From assembly GCA_016189845.1 (NCBI GenBank), contig JACPRT010000078.1, positions 1 to 5,044 on the forward strand: a DNA stretch of 5,044 bases. The letters run 5' to 3'. The position numbers and the translations under genes are program-made. Under the pieces are notes generated by a model. That model did no database searches. It was not told where the DNA came from and was given only the letters and a program-made list of their open reading frames with translations. The number at the start of each line of letters is the position of its first letter. Position 1 is the first letter of the stretch. Positions 1 through 5,044 of the stretch are shown in pieces. The DNA comes from Chloroflexota bacterium (GTDB taxonomy: Bacteria > Chloroflexota > Dehalococcoidia > Lucifugimonadales > Lucifugimonadaceae).

Positions 1-115
1 GCTGTTTCAGATATGACGCGTGATACCACAATTTGCGTGTCCCAAAACGACGCTCCTCCCGCTCCCGCCCGCCTCTCCGGCGAAGAGCCTGTTCGAATCT
101 CGGGGGAGCCAACGC
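1..115. other. Flank downstream of the Ldh-family gene, no gene recognised
   Basis: This stretch lies 3' of the minus-strand Ldh-family gene. I see no convincing start codon with a ribosome binding site, no RNA gene and no intrinsic terminator. The only stem I find is four base pairs (CTCT at 73-76 with AGAG at 84-87). On the minus strand, the frame of the preceding gene stays open after its TAG stop all the way to the window edge (38 codons). A GGAGG-like purine run occurs at about 59-53 (minus strand), but no start codon sits at a suitable distance from it. A GTTCGAATC match to a tRNA T-loop at 91-99 lacks the flanking stem and is not counted as a tRNA. Confidence 0.5.
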
Positions 116-1213
116 CTATCCCCGCTTCGTCCGTGCCTCCGGCAGTCGGTCGCGCAGCCTCAGTTCTGCGACAGTCCCCTTGAACCAGGCGATGACTTCC
201 GGGTGATACGGGATGCCATTGACGGAGCGGTCCATCTCCGCCTCGTGCTCCGGCAGGCCGGCATAGACCACGCGCTCATGTCCGGGCGCAGGCGGCGTCT
301 CACGCAGGCCTTCCATGAAGTCGTCCATGTCGGACTTGAACTTCGCAAGGTCAGTGAACGCCGCTACCTTGATGGCCATGAAGAAATGCGACGCCTTACC
401 CCGGTTCTTGAACCCCGGTCCGGTCCCGGACAGGACCCCGCACAGGATGTCGACCATCACGCTGAGCCCGTATCCCTTGTGCGAACCGATCTCGCGGGTC
501 GCCCCGAGGGGCAACATCAGGTAGTCCTCCGGAATCGGGCGCGTGTCCATGATCGGCGTGCCGTCCGGCTCTGCGATCCATCCCGGCATGGCGGGCACTC
601 CCAGTCGTTTCGCGAGCGCGATCTTGTTCCCCGCCACCGAACTTGTCGAAGCGTCGAAGACGAACGGAGGCTCCTTACGTGTCGGGGCGGCAAAGGCGAT
701 CGGGTTCAGCCCGATCATGGGCTTCGCCCCGAAGGTTGGAACGACGCGGTTGCCGCCTACGGTCATGGCCATGCCGATCATGTCGTGACGCAGCGCGATC
801 TGGGCGTGGTACGCGGCGGCGCCGAAGTGGCGGCCGTTGGTGCACGTCACGACACCGGCGCCCGACCGCCCAGCCTTCTCGATGGCGATCTTCATCGCCT
901 GCGGTCCGACCGCGAGCCCGAGACCCCGATCGCAGTCGATGGTCGCCCCGCTCGCGCTCTCCCTGATGACCCGCCAGTTCGGTCTGGGATTGATCGACCC
1001 CTTGCCAAAACCTTCGACATACGACCGCATCATGTTGCTGACACCGTGGCTTTCGATGCCTCGAATGTCGGCATACATGAGCGCATCTGCGGATTGCCTG
1101 GCATCCGTCTGGGCCATCCCCATCTTCATGAAGATGTCCTCGACTGTCGACCGCATGTCCTGTTGCAGGACCCGGACCGCGATGTCCTCCGGGACATGAA
1201 ATTGCTCTAGCAC
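116..1213 (-). CDS. Ldh-family (LDH2/MDH-type) NAD(P)-dependent 2-hydroxyacid oxidoreductase
   Basis: The 365-residue product belongs to the malate/L-lactate dehydrogenase (Ldh_2) superfamily, which is unrelated to classical lactate dehydrogenase. Members interconvert 2-oxo acids and 2-hydroxy acids, or reduce related imines and diketo acids, with NAD(P)H in the cytoplasm. The family signature DIRGIESHGV is at residues 49-58 and contains the expected conserved Arg51 and His56. NGRHFGAAAYH is at 126-136, GLNPIAFAAPT at 168-178 and SHKGYGL at 244-250. The length is normal for the family (about 330-370), so the gene looks intact. The start is GTG at 1213, preceded by TGAGGT with eight bases between GAGG and the codon. 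Nearby ATG codons would cut into the N-terminal helix. It lies 82 bp downstream of a zinc dehydrogenase on the same strand and is probably its operon partner. Relatives include AllD, YiaK and sulfolactate dehydrogenase; the substrate cannot be read from the sequence. The stop is TAG. Confidence 0.93.
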   Translation of the reverse strand: MLEQFHVPEDIAVRVLQQDMRSTVEDIFMKMGMAQTDARQSADALMYADIRGIESHGVSNMMRSYVEGFGKGSINPRPNWRVIRESASGATIDCDRGLGLAVGPQAMKIAIEKAGRSGAGVVTCTNGRHFGAAAYHAQIALRHDMIGMAMTVGGNRVVPTFGAKPMIGLNPIAFAAPTRKEPPFVFDASTSSVAGNKIALAKRLGVPAMPGWIAEPDGTPIMDTRPIPEDYLMLPLGATREIGSHKGYGLSVMVDILCGVLSGTGPGFKNRGKASHFFMAIKVAAFTDLAKFKSDMDDFMEGLRETPPAPGHERVVYAGLPEHEAEMDRSVNGIPYHPEVIAWFKGTVAELRLRDRLPEARTKRG

Positions 1214-1251
1214 AGTCGCGACCTCACATGAACGACCGTATGAAGGATCGT

Positions 1252-1287
1252 AACGTCACAGGCGTCAGAGAAGGGTGCATTGACGTT
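1252..1287. repeat. 7-bp inverted repeat between the dehydrogenase and Ldh-family genes
   Basis: AACGTCA at 1252-1258 is the exact reverse complement of TGACGTT at 1281-1287, with 22 bp between them. A further CGTCA half-copy lies at 1263-1267. It occupies most of the 82-bp gap between two co-oriented minus-strand genes, upstream of the Ldh-family ribosome binding site. It could be an operator, a weak processing or attenuator hairpin, or chance. A 7-bp stem with a 22-nt loop and no T-tract is not a convincing terminator, so I keep the two genes as one likely operon. Confidence 0.35.
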
Positions 1288-1295
1288 GGCCCCGT

Positions 1296-2297
1296 CTACC
1301 CGTTGGGCTTTACCACCAGCTTGACCCCGCGTCCCTGTCCGGAGTCGTAGATCGCATCGTAGGCGCGCTCGAGCGGGTAGCGGGCGCTGATGACGCCCTT
1401 GAGGTTCAGCTCGGGCAATAGCTGGAGGGTCTTCTTGAAGTAGTTCCCGCGTCCGAATGCACCACGCAGGCCGATCTCCCGGTAATGGAAGTCGTACAGG
1501 TCCGACGGCAGATTGCTCTCCTGTGGACACACCCCGATCATCAGCACATTGCCCCTGGGCCTCGTCAGCGACACGCACCTCGCCACGAGCTCCGGCTTGC
1601 CGACCACCTCCGCGGCCAGGTGCACGCCGCGCCCGTTCGTGGCCCGCATGACGACCTCCTTGAGGTCCTCGCTGCGCGGGTCATTCAGGATGTCGGCGCC
1701 CATCTGGCGCCCGAGCTCCCGCCTCGCGGCGACCGGCTCGGAAAGGATGACGGTGCGCGCACCGCGACGCTTGAGGAAGGCCAGCGTGAACAACCCCATG
1801 ATGCCGCCGCCGATGACCAGGACGACCGCGTCTTTCGGCATCGGGAACATGAAAGAGCCGGACAGGCAGCACGAAGCCGGCTCGGTAAGGGCGGCAGTCT
1901 CGAGGTCGAGCCCTTCGGGAACGCTGTGCGCCGACTGCGAAGGCCCGACCGCGTACTCGGCTAGCGCGCCGCTCGTGCGCTGGGCGTTCTGGCACCGGCT
2001 TATCGTCCATTCACGGCAGTTGTCGCACTTGCCGCAATGGCTGGAGATGTCCGAGACGACCCTCTCGCCGACCCGGCGCTTCGGTACGCCCTTGCCGACG
2101 TCAGCGATCGTCCCGCTGAACTCGTGACCGAGCACCAGCGGAGGCGTCGATGGAAACAGGCCTTGCGTAATGTGGACGTCGGTCCCGCACACGCCGACGG
2201 TGTCGACCTTCAAGACGACCTGGCCGGGACCGGGCGCAGGATCGGGACGCTCCTCGATCAAGAACTTCGCACCGCCGTGCCAGACCGCGGCTCTCAT
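1296..2297 (-). CDS. Zinc-dependent alcohol dehydrogenase, MDR family (sorbitol/threonine dehydrogenase-like)
   Basis: The 333-residue product is a medium-chain dehydrogenase/reductase that should oxidise a secondary alcohol or polyol with NAD+ in the cytoplasm. An N-terminal GroES-like catalytic domain carries catalytic-zinc candidates Cys37 (in VCGTD), His58 and Glu59 (in GHEFSG), and Glu139 (in LTEPAS, the polyol-dehydrogenase pattern). Cys88, Cys91, Cys94 and Cys102 form the structural zinc site. The Rossmann domain has GGGIMG at 163-168 and an acidic Glu187 after the second strand, which suggests NAD rather than NADP. The frame is open 28 codons further upstream, but ATG at 2297 is chosen because it begins the family N-terminus (MRAAVW) and follows AAGGAG at a 7-nt spacing. 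It starts the minus-strand pair with the Ldh-family gene and is divergent from a second zinc dehydrogenase. Threonine, sorbitol, other polyol or aldonate substrates are all possible. The stop is TAG. Confidence 0.93.
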   Translation of the reverse strand: MRAAVWHGGAKFLIEERPDPAPGPGQVVLKVDTVGVCGTDVHITQGLFPSTPPLVLGHEFSGTIADVGKGVPKRRVGERVVSDISSHCGKCDNCREWTISRCQNAQRTSGALAEYAVGPSQSAHSVPEGLDLETAALTEPASCCLSGSFMFPMPKDAVVLVIGGGIMGLFTLAFLKRRGARTVILSEPVAARRELGRQMGADILNDPRSEDLKEVVMRATNGRGVHLAAEVVGKPELVARCVSLTRPRGNVLMIGVCPQESNLPSDLYDFHYREIGLRGAFGRGNYFKKTLQLLPELNLKGVISARYPLERAYDAIYDSGQGRGVKLVVKPNG

Positions 2298-2331
2298 GCC
2301 GTTGCTCCTTGTCGCGAGTTCGTTGTGTGGA

Positions 2332-2348
2332 CCGCCGTCGTGCGGCGG
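2332..2348. repeat. Inverted repeat in the divergent spacer
   Basis: CCGCCG at 2332-2337 and CGGCGG at 2343-2348 form a perfect 6-bp stem around a 5-nt loop. It lies between the two divergent dehydrogenase genes, 35 bp upstream of the minus-strand start. If the TATACT element at 2364-2359 is the promoter, this stem falls in the minus-strand 5' untranslated leader. It could be an RNA hairpin, a repressor site or a chance GC palindrome; there is no T-tract and nothing identifies a ligand or regulator. Confidence 0.35.
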
Positions 2349-2358
2349 GCCCGGGGAG

Positions 2359-2364
2359 TATAGC
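2359..2364 (-). promoter_or_regulatory. Candidate -10 box for the minus-strand dehydrogenase operon
   Basis: Read on the minus strand this is TATACT, five of six matches to the sigma-70 -10 consensus, about 62 bases upstream of the ATG at 2297. It is one of few A/T-containing hexamers in a GC-rich spacer. No good -35 box lies 16-18 bp upstream, so this is only a candidate. Confidence 0.25.
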
Positions 2365-2378
2365 CGTCGTGGACAGCG

Positions 2379-2402
2379 CATTCGGGCGAGAGTACATTCG
2401 GG
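2379..2402. repeat. Direct repeat CATTCGGG in the divergent spacer, possible operator
   Basis: CATTCGGG occurs at 2379-2386 and again at 2395-2402, start-to-start distance 16 bp, about one and a half helical turns. Both copies lie between the two divergent start codons, 35-58 bp upstream of the plus-strand GTG. Such a position suits a regulator acting on both genes. The repeat is short, and chance cannot be excluded without comparison with related genomes. Confidence 0.3.
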
Positions 2403-2436
2403 GCAAAATCACGATCAACTAGATGGAGTAGCTTCA

Positions 2437-3552
2437 GTGAAGGGTCGAACCGCGATCTCGGAGGGGCCGAAAATACCGTTCGCGATCGAAGAGCTTCCGG
2501 TGCCAGAAGTCCAGCCCGGCTCGGTGCTGATCAAGAATTCTGGCGCTGCCATCTGCGGCTCCGACCTCCACGGTTGGCGGGGCGACAGCGATGGCCCGGT
2601 GGTGCGCCGCAAGCGCATCCCCGGCCACGAGTTCACGGGCCGCGTGCACTCGCTCGGGAAGGACGTAGCGACCGACTCCCTCCGCCGTTCTCTCAAGGAA
2701 GGCGATCGCGTCGTGTTCCCGTTCTTCTTCCCTTGCATGCGGTGCTACCACTGCCTCCGAGACCAGCTGCACGTCTGCCAGCATCGCTTCCGCAACAACA
2801 TCGTCTACAAGTTCGAGGATTACCCGTACTGCGACGGTGGCTTCGCCGACTACTTCATGCTCAAGCCGGGGCATTTCGTCTTCAAGGTCCCCGATGGCAT
2901 CCCCGACAGGGTGCTGGCCACCGTGAACTGCTCGATGGCGCAGGTGATGTTCGGCCTCCATCTGGCGCAGCCACGCCAGGGCGACGCAGTCGTAGTCCAG
3001 GGCGCAGGCGGCCTCGGCATCTACGCGATCGCATGCGCCGCGGAGGCGGGCGCATCGCAAGTGATCGCCATCGACGGGCAGAAGGCCCGTCTGGACCTTG
3101 CGAAGAAGTGCGGCGCGACGGCGACGGTAGACCTCACGGAGTTCACGACTCCCCAGGCGCGCGTCGACCGTGTCCGCGAGCTAACCGGTGGCATCGGCGC
3201 CGACATCGGGATCGAGGTCGTCGGAGTGGCCGCCGCGGCGCTGGAAGGGCTCGACATGGTGCGCATGGGCGGCACCTACGTTGACATCGGTAACATCTCG
3301 GGCGGCAGCTACACGCTCACGGGCAACAAGGTGATCAGCCGGCAGACGAAGTGGATCGGGCTCCAGCATTACAACCCCTGGATACTGGAGTCGTGCCTGC
3401 AGATGCTCGTACGCACGAAGGACAAGTACCCGCTCTGGGACCTGGTCTCGCACACCTTTCCGTTAGAGAAGATGACGGAGGCGTTCGAGACGGCCGAGTG
3501 GGTCGGCAAGCAGAAGGGGTCGCCGGCAACCCGGATCGTCGTCACGATCTGA
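2437..3552 (+). CDS. Zinc-binding alcohol dehydrogenase, MDR family (second paralogue)
   Basis: The 371-residue product is a full-length zinc-dependent medium-chain dehydrogenase. Catalytic-zinc candidates are Cys40 (in ICGSDLH), His64 and Glu65 (in GHEFTG), and Cys165 (in VNCSMA), which replaces the Glu seen in the neighbouring paralogue. Cys100, Cys103, Cys106 and Cys114 make the structural zinc site. GAGGLG at 189-194 and Asp213 after the next strand suggest NAD binding. An extra segment around residues 116-135 resembles the MDR group that includes CamD-type hydroxycamphor dehydrogenase. The frame is open for 89 further codons upstream, but those overlap the divergent gene antisense. GTG at 2437 is chosen because GGAG lies eight bases before it and the protein then begins MKGRTA, as family members do. 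The substrate is unknown; a secondary or hydroxy-alkyl alcohol is likely. It ends in TGA and converges on the aldolase gene. Confidence 0.93.
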   Translation: MKGRTAISEGPKIPFAIEELPVPEVQPGSVLIKNSGAAICGSDLHGWRGDSDGPVVRRKRIPGHEFTGRVHSLGKDVATDSLRRSLKEGDRVVFPFFFPCMRCYHCLRDQLHVCQHRFRNNIVYKFEDYPYCDGGFADYFMLKPGHFVFKVPDGIPDRVLATVNCSMAQVMFGLHLAQPRQGDAVVVQGAGGLGIYAIACAAEAGASQVIAIDGQKARLDLAKKCGATATVDLTEFTTPQARVDRVRELTGGIGADIGIEVVGVAAAALEGLDMVRMGGTYVDIGNISGGSYTLTGNKVISRQTKWIGLQHYNPWILESCLQMLVRTKDKYPLWDLVSHTFPLEKMTEAFETAEWVGKQKGSPATRIVVTI

Positions 3553-3579
3553 GGGTTGGCGAATGGCAATTCCCAACCC
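3553..3579. terminator. Strong hairpin just after the plus-strand dehydrogenase, probable terminator
   Basis: GGGTTGG at 3553-3559 pairs with CCAACCC at 3573-3579. Inside it, GAAT at 3561-3564 pairs with ATTC at 3569-3572, closing on a GGCA loop. This gives eleven base pairs with one bulged C at 3560. It begins at the first base after the TGA stop of the plus-strand gene and sits between convergent genes, the usual place for a bidirectional terminator. No T-tract follows on either strand, so it may instead protect the mRNA 3' end or act with Rho. Confidence 0.45.
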
Positions 3580-3606
3580 CGGCGTGGGGCTCCTCCCCGG
3601 CGTGGG
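3577..3606. repeat. 12-bp direct repeat in the convergent spacer
   Basis: CCCCGGCGTGGG is present exactly at 3577-3588 and at 3595-3606, start-to-start 18 bp. Each unit can fold on itself (CCC with GGG). In addition, GGGG at 3586-3589 can pair with CCCC at 3595-3598, so several alternative hairpins are possible right after the stem at 3553-3579. It may belong to the same termination region or be a remnant of a local duplication. Confidence 0.6.
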
Positions 3607-3675
3607 TGCTTCCTAAATGGCTTTCGAAAAAGTGATAGCGCCGGTGATATCGGTTCTTCGAAGGGCCGCTGGCGA

Positions 3676-4512
3676 CTAGCGCCGCGACCCGGCCTTCGCT
3701 TTGCCGCCGCTCATCCACGCGGCCGCCTTCTTTGCCACGGCGGGGGTATCAAACTTCTCGCGGAACTCAGCGAAGTAGCGCCGCACGCCTTGCGTGCCCA
3801 GGAACAGCGGGCTGCTGACGTTCATGAACCGGTAGCCGATCTCGATCCAGCGCCGGCAGTCTTCAGGGTCGCCCCACGTGGTCCCGAGCGCCTTGCCGGT
3901 GCCCTTCACGCGGTCGACCATCTCCAGCATGATCTTCTCGACCTTCGGGTGATGGATCCTGCCGGGTACGCCCAGCGACGCCGAAAGGTCGGTCGGGCCA
4001 ACCAGGAGCACGTCGAAGTGATCGAGCGCGAGAACCTCATCCACCTTCTCGTAGGCCTCGACGCTTTCCATCTGGATTATCAGCAGCGTCTCGTCGTTGG
4101 CATGCTTGATGACGTCGTCCTGGGTCAGGCCCATCATGCCGCCAAACCAGGGTGCGATCCCGCGTTCGCCCACCGGCGGGTATTTGGAATACCGGACCGC
4201 GTCCCGCGCCTCTTCGGGGTTATCGACCTGCGGCACCATGACTCCGACCGCGCCGACGTCATAGGCCTTCTTTATGTCCCCGGGATCGTTCCATGGGACT
4301 CTGATCACCCCTGCGACTCCCGCCTGCCTGGCCATCACGCAGATCGGACCGACCGACTCCGTCCCCCACGGCGAATGCTCCTGGTCGATCCATACCCAGT
4401 CCGGCTTTGTGGCGAATACCGCCGCGGCAACATGCGGCTCCCTCGAGAACATTCCGGTCCCAAGGCAGAGCCCGCCGGCCTTCAACCGCTTCTTGATGTC
4501 GCTCGGGTACAT
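3676..4512 (-). CDS. HpcH/HpaI family class II aldolase (2-keto-3-deoxy acid type)
   Basis: The 278-residue product is a metal-dependent pyruvate-type aldolase with a TIM-barrel fold, expected in the cytoplasm. The family cleaves 4-hydroxy-2-oxo acids (for example 2-keto-3-deoxy sugar acids or 4-hydroxy-2-ketoheptanedioate) into pyruvate or a similar 2-oxo acid plus an aldehyde. Visible motifs are IDQEHSPWG at 42-50 with the catalytic-type His46, VIRVP at 69-73 with Arg71, YPPVGERG at 111-118, QMES at 147-150 with metal-ligand Glu149, and GPTDLSASLG at 172-181 with metal-ligand Asp175. The Glu149 and Asp175 positions equal those I recall for E. coli HpaI. The C-terminus ends in a short basic, Ala-rich tail. 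The start is ATG at 4512 with GAGGG four bases upstream. It lies 115 bp downstream of the sugar dehydrogenase on the same strand and converges on the zinc dehydrogenase. The exact substrate (HpaI, RhmA, GarL or other) is not decidable. The stop is TAG. Confidence 0.93.
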   Translation of the reverse strand: MYPSDIKKRLKAGGLCLGTGMFSREPHVAAAVFATKPDWVWIDQEHSPWGTESVGPICVMARQAGVAGVIRVPWNDPGDIKKAYDVGAVGVMVPQVDNPEEARDAVRYSKYPPVGERGIAPWFGGMMGLTQDDVIKHANDETLLIIQMESVEAYEKVDEVLALDHFDVLLVGPTDLSASLGVPGRIHHPKVEKIMLEMVDRVKGTGKALGTTWGDPEDCRRWIEIGYRFMNVSSPLFLGTQGVRRYFAEFREKFDTPAVAKKAAAWMSGGKAKAGSRR

Positions 4513-4561
4513 TTGGCCCTCGATTCGCCCGGCTGGTTTCTCGCATGCAACGGCACGGCAT

Positions 4562-4567
4562 CTTATA
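4562..4567 (-). promoter_or_regulatory. Candidate -10 box upstream of the aldolase gene
   Basis: Read on the minus strand this is TATAAG, five of six matches to the -10 consensus, 49 bases upstream of the aldolase ATG. A small hairpin (GCATT at 4576-4580 with AATGC at 4584-4588) and two copies of ATAGGA (4565-4570 and 4592-4597) lie in and just upstream of it. No recognisable -35 box is found at 16-18 bp, so separate transcription of the aldolase gene is only suggested. Confidence 0.25.
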
Positions 4568-4617
4568 GGATTCCGGCATTAGGAATGCGCCATAGGACCG
4601 CCGTCCGCCCGGGCCGC

Positions 4618-4639
4618 TTGCGAGCCGCTAGCGAGCCGC
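4618..4639. repeat. 11-bp tandem repeat across the sugar dehydrogenase stop codon
   Basis: On the minus strand GCGGCTCGCTA (4639-4629) is followed directly by GCGGCTCGCAA (4628-4618) and then by a partial third copy beginning GCGGC (4617-4611). The TAG stop at 4630-4628 straddles the junction of copies one and two. Because 11 is not a multiple of three, copy number would change the reading frame at the C-terminus. It looks like a replication-slippage product. Confidence 0.6.
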
Positions 4640-5044
4640 GATGCGATAGACCCCGGGCACCTGGCCCGCGCCGCCGAACGACGTGACATAGAGCTCGCCG
4701 TCGCCATCCTCCCCAAACGACGGGATAAGACGCCCGGTATCTGCCACCAGCCTCGGGCCGGCACCGACCTTGCCGTCCCGAAAACGCAGCCCCCAGATCA
4801 GACCGGAGCAATAGTCTGCATACAGATAGACGCCGGCCAGCGCCGGATGCTCGTGCCCTCGATAGACGTACCCGCCGGTCACCGCGCAACCGAACTGGCC
4901 GGTCCGGTATTCGGCCAGGGGCGTGACCAGTCCCGTTGGATCGCACTGCTCACTTCTGAAGCAATGGCCTCCCTCCATGACGTTCCACCCGTAGTTGGCG
5001 CCCTTCACGATGAGGTCAATCTCTTCCCAGGCGTTCTGCCCCAC
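4628..5044 (-). CDS. PQQ-dependent sugar dehydrogenase (GSDH family), C-terminal part
   Basis: This is the last 138 codons of a gene that continues beyond the right edge, so the true start is not in the window; the first codon visible (GTG) is an internal Val. The sequence matches the C-terminal blades of the glucose/sorbosone dehydrogenase beta-propeller family. Known members of the family oxidise aldose sugars to lactones in the periplasm or outside the cell, with PQQ and calcium. Hallmarks are GQNAWEEI at 2-9, NYGWNVMEG at 17-25, VTGGYVYRG at 55-63, and YADYCSGLIWGL, which starts at residue 75. Cys28, Cys34, Cys53 and Cys79 may form disulphides, consistent with export. The residues that bind PQQ and the base, as well as any signal peptide, lie mostly off-window, so activity cannot be judged. 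It is co-oriented with and upstream of the aldolase gene. The stop is TAG. Confidence 0.85.
   Translation of the reverse strand: MGQNAWEEIDLIVKGANYGWNVMEGGHCFRSEQCDPTGLVTPLAEYRTGQFGCAVTGGYVYRGHEHPALAGVYLYADYCSGLIWGLRFRDGKVGAGPRLVADTGRLIPSFGEDGDGELYVTSFGGAGQVPGVYRIAAR

Noticed and set aside
85..113. Possible tRNA 3' end or attachment site, with a GTTCGAATC T-loop-like motif and GGGGGAGCC beyond it
   Set aside because: The T-stem does not pair (three of five positions mismatch) and no matching 5' acceptor strand or anticodon arm lies upstream.
20..1210. A 396-codon plus-strand open frame opposite the Ldh-family gene
   Set aside because: It is exactly antisense to a gene with clear family motifs, is rich in Arg, His, Pro and Asp as expected from GC-rich mirror frames, and shows no recognisable domain.
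2298..2381. A 28-codon upstream extension of the minus-strand zinc dehydrogenase
   Set aside because: ATG at 2297 has an AAGGAG ribosome binding site at ideal spacing and begins the conserved domain; the extension has no family similarity that I recognise.
2170..2436. An 89-codon N-terminal extension of the plus-strand dehydrogenase
   Set aside because: It overlaps the divergent gene, has low-complexity Pro/Arg/Ser composition, and lies before a good ribosome binding site and a family-typical N-terminus at 2437.
3627..3661. Possible intrinsic terminator for the aldolase, a minus-strand T5 run after a GATA/TATC stem
   Set aside because: The stem is only four base pairs with a ten-base loop. 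The GTGATA direct repeats at 3632-3637 and 3644-3649 do not improve the pairing.
4259..4579. Minus-strand open frame continuing past the sugar dehydrogenase TAG into the aldolase gene
   Set aside because: It is the out-of-phase shadow of the aldolase N-terminus and has no motif of its own.
3556..4686. A 376-codon plus-strand open frame opposite the aldolase gene
   Set aside because: It is antisense to the well-supported aldolase gene, has no recognisable domain, and crosses the intergenic gap into the opposite end of the sugar dehydrogenase.

Overview
The window is GC-rich bacterial DNA (by eye well above 60% G+C, with G/C-rich third codon positions). It carries five protein-coding genes, all of catabolic or redox enzyme families, and no RNA gene, mobile element or CRISPR array that I can support. 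This set (Ldh-family oxidoreductase, zinc-dependent medium-chain dehydrogenases, HpcH/HpaI aldolase, PQQ-type sugar dehydrogenase) is common in soil and marine heterotrophs, including Proteobacteria and uncultivated lineages such as Rokubacteria, Tectomicrobia or SAR202-type Chloroflexi. The sequence alone does not let me choose among them.

Layout. Positions 1-115 hold no recognisable gene. On the minus strand, 1213-116 encodes an Ldh-family NAD(P)-dependent 2-oxo/2-hydroxy acid oxidoreductase. Just upstream of it on the same strand, 2297-1296 encodes a sorbitol/threonine-dehydrogenase-like zinc alcohol dehydrogenase. The two are probably cotranscribed across an 82-bp gap that contains a 7-bp inverted repeat. 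A 139-bp divergent spacer (2298-2436) separates this pair from a second, unrelated-looking zinc dehydrogenase on the plus strand (2437-3552, GTG start). A hairpin-rich convergent spacer (3553-3675) follows. Then come two minus-strand genes: an HpcH/HpaI class II aldolase (4512-3676) and, 115 bp upstream of it, the C-terminal third of a secreted PQQ-dependent sugar dehydrogenase (GSDH family) that runs off the right edge.

Working together. These enzymes fit a sugar, sugar-acid or polyol breakdown route. A periplasmic PQQ dehydrogenase would oxidise a sugar to its lactone, the zinc dehydrogenases would oxidise hydroxyl groups, the aldolase would split a 2-keto-3-deoxy acid into pyruvate (or a similar 2-oxo acid) plus an aldehyde, and the Ldh-family enzyme would interconvert a 2-oxo acid and its 2-hydroxy acid. 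This is inference from families. No dehydratase, transporter or regulator is visible here, so the substrate cannot be named.

I do not see a clearly new biological system. The points most worth a second look are the structured convergent spacer at 3553-3606, the divergent regulatory spacer at 2298-2436, and the use of TAG as stop codon by all four minus-strand genes.
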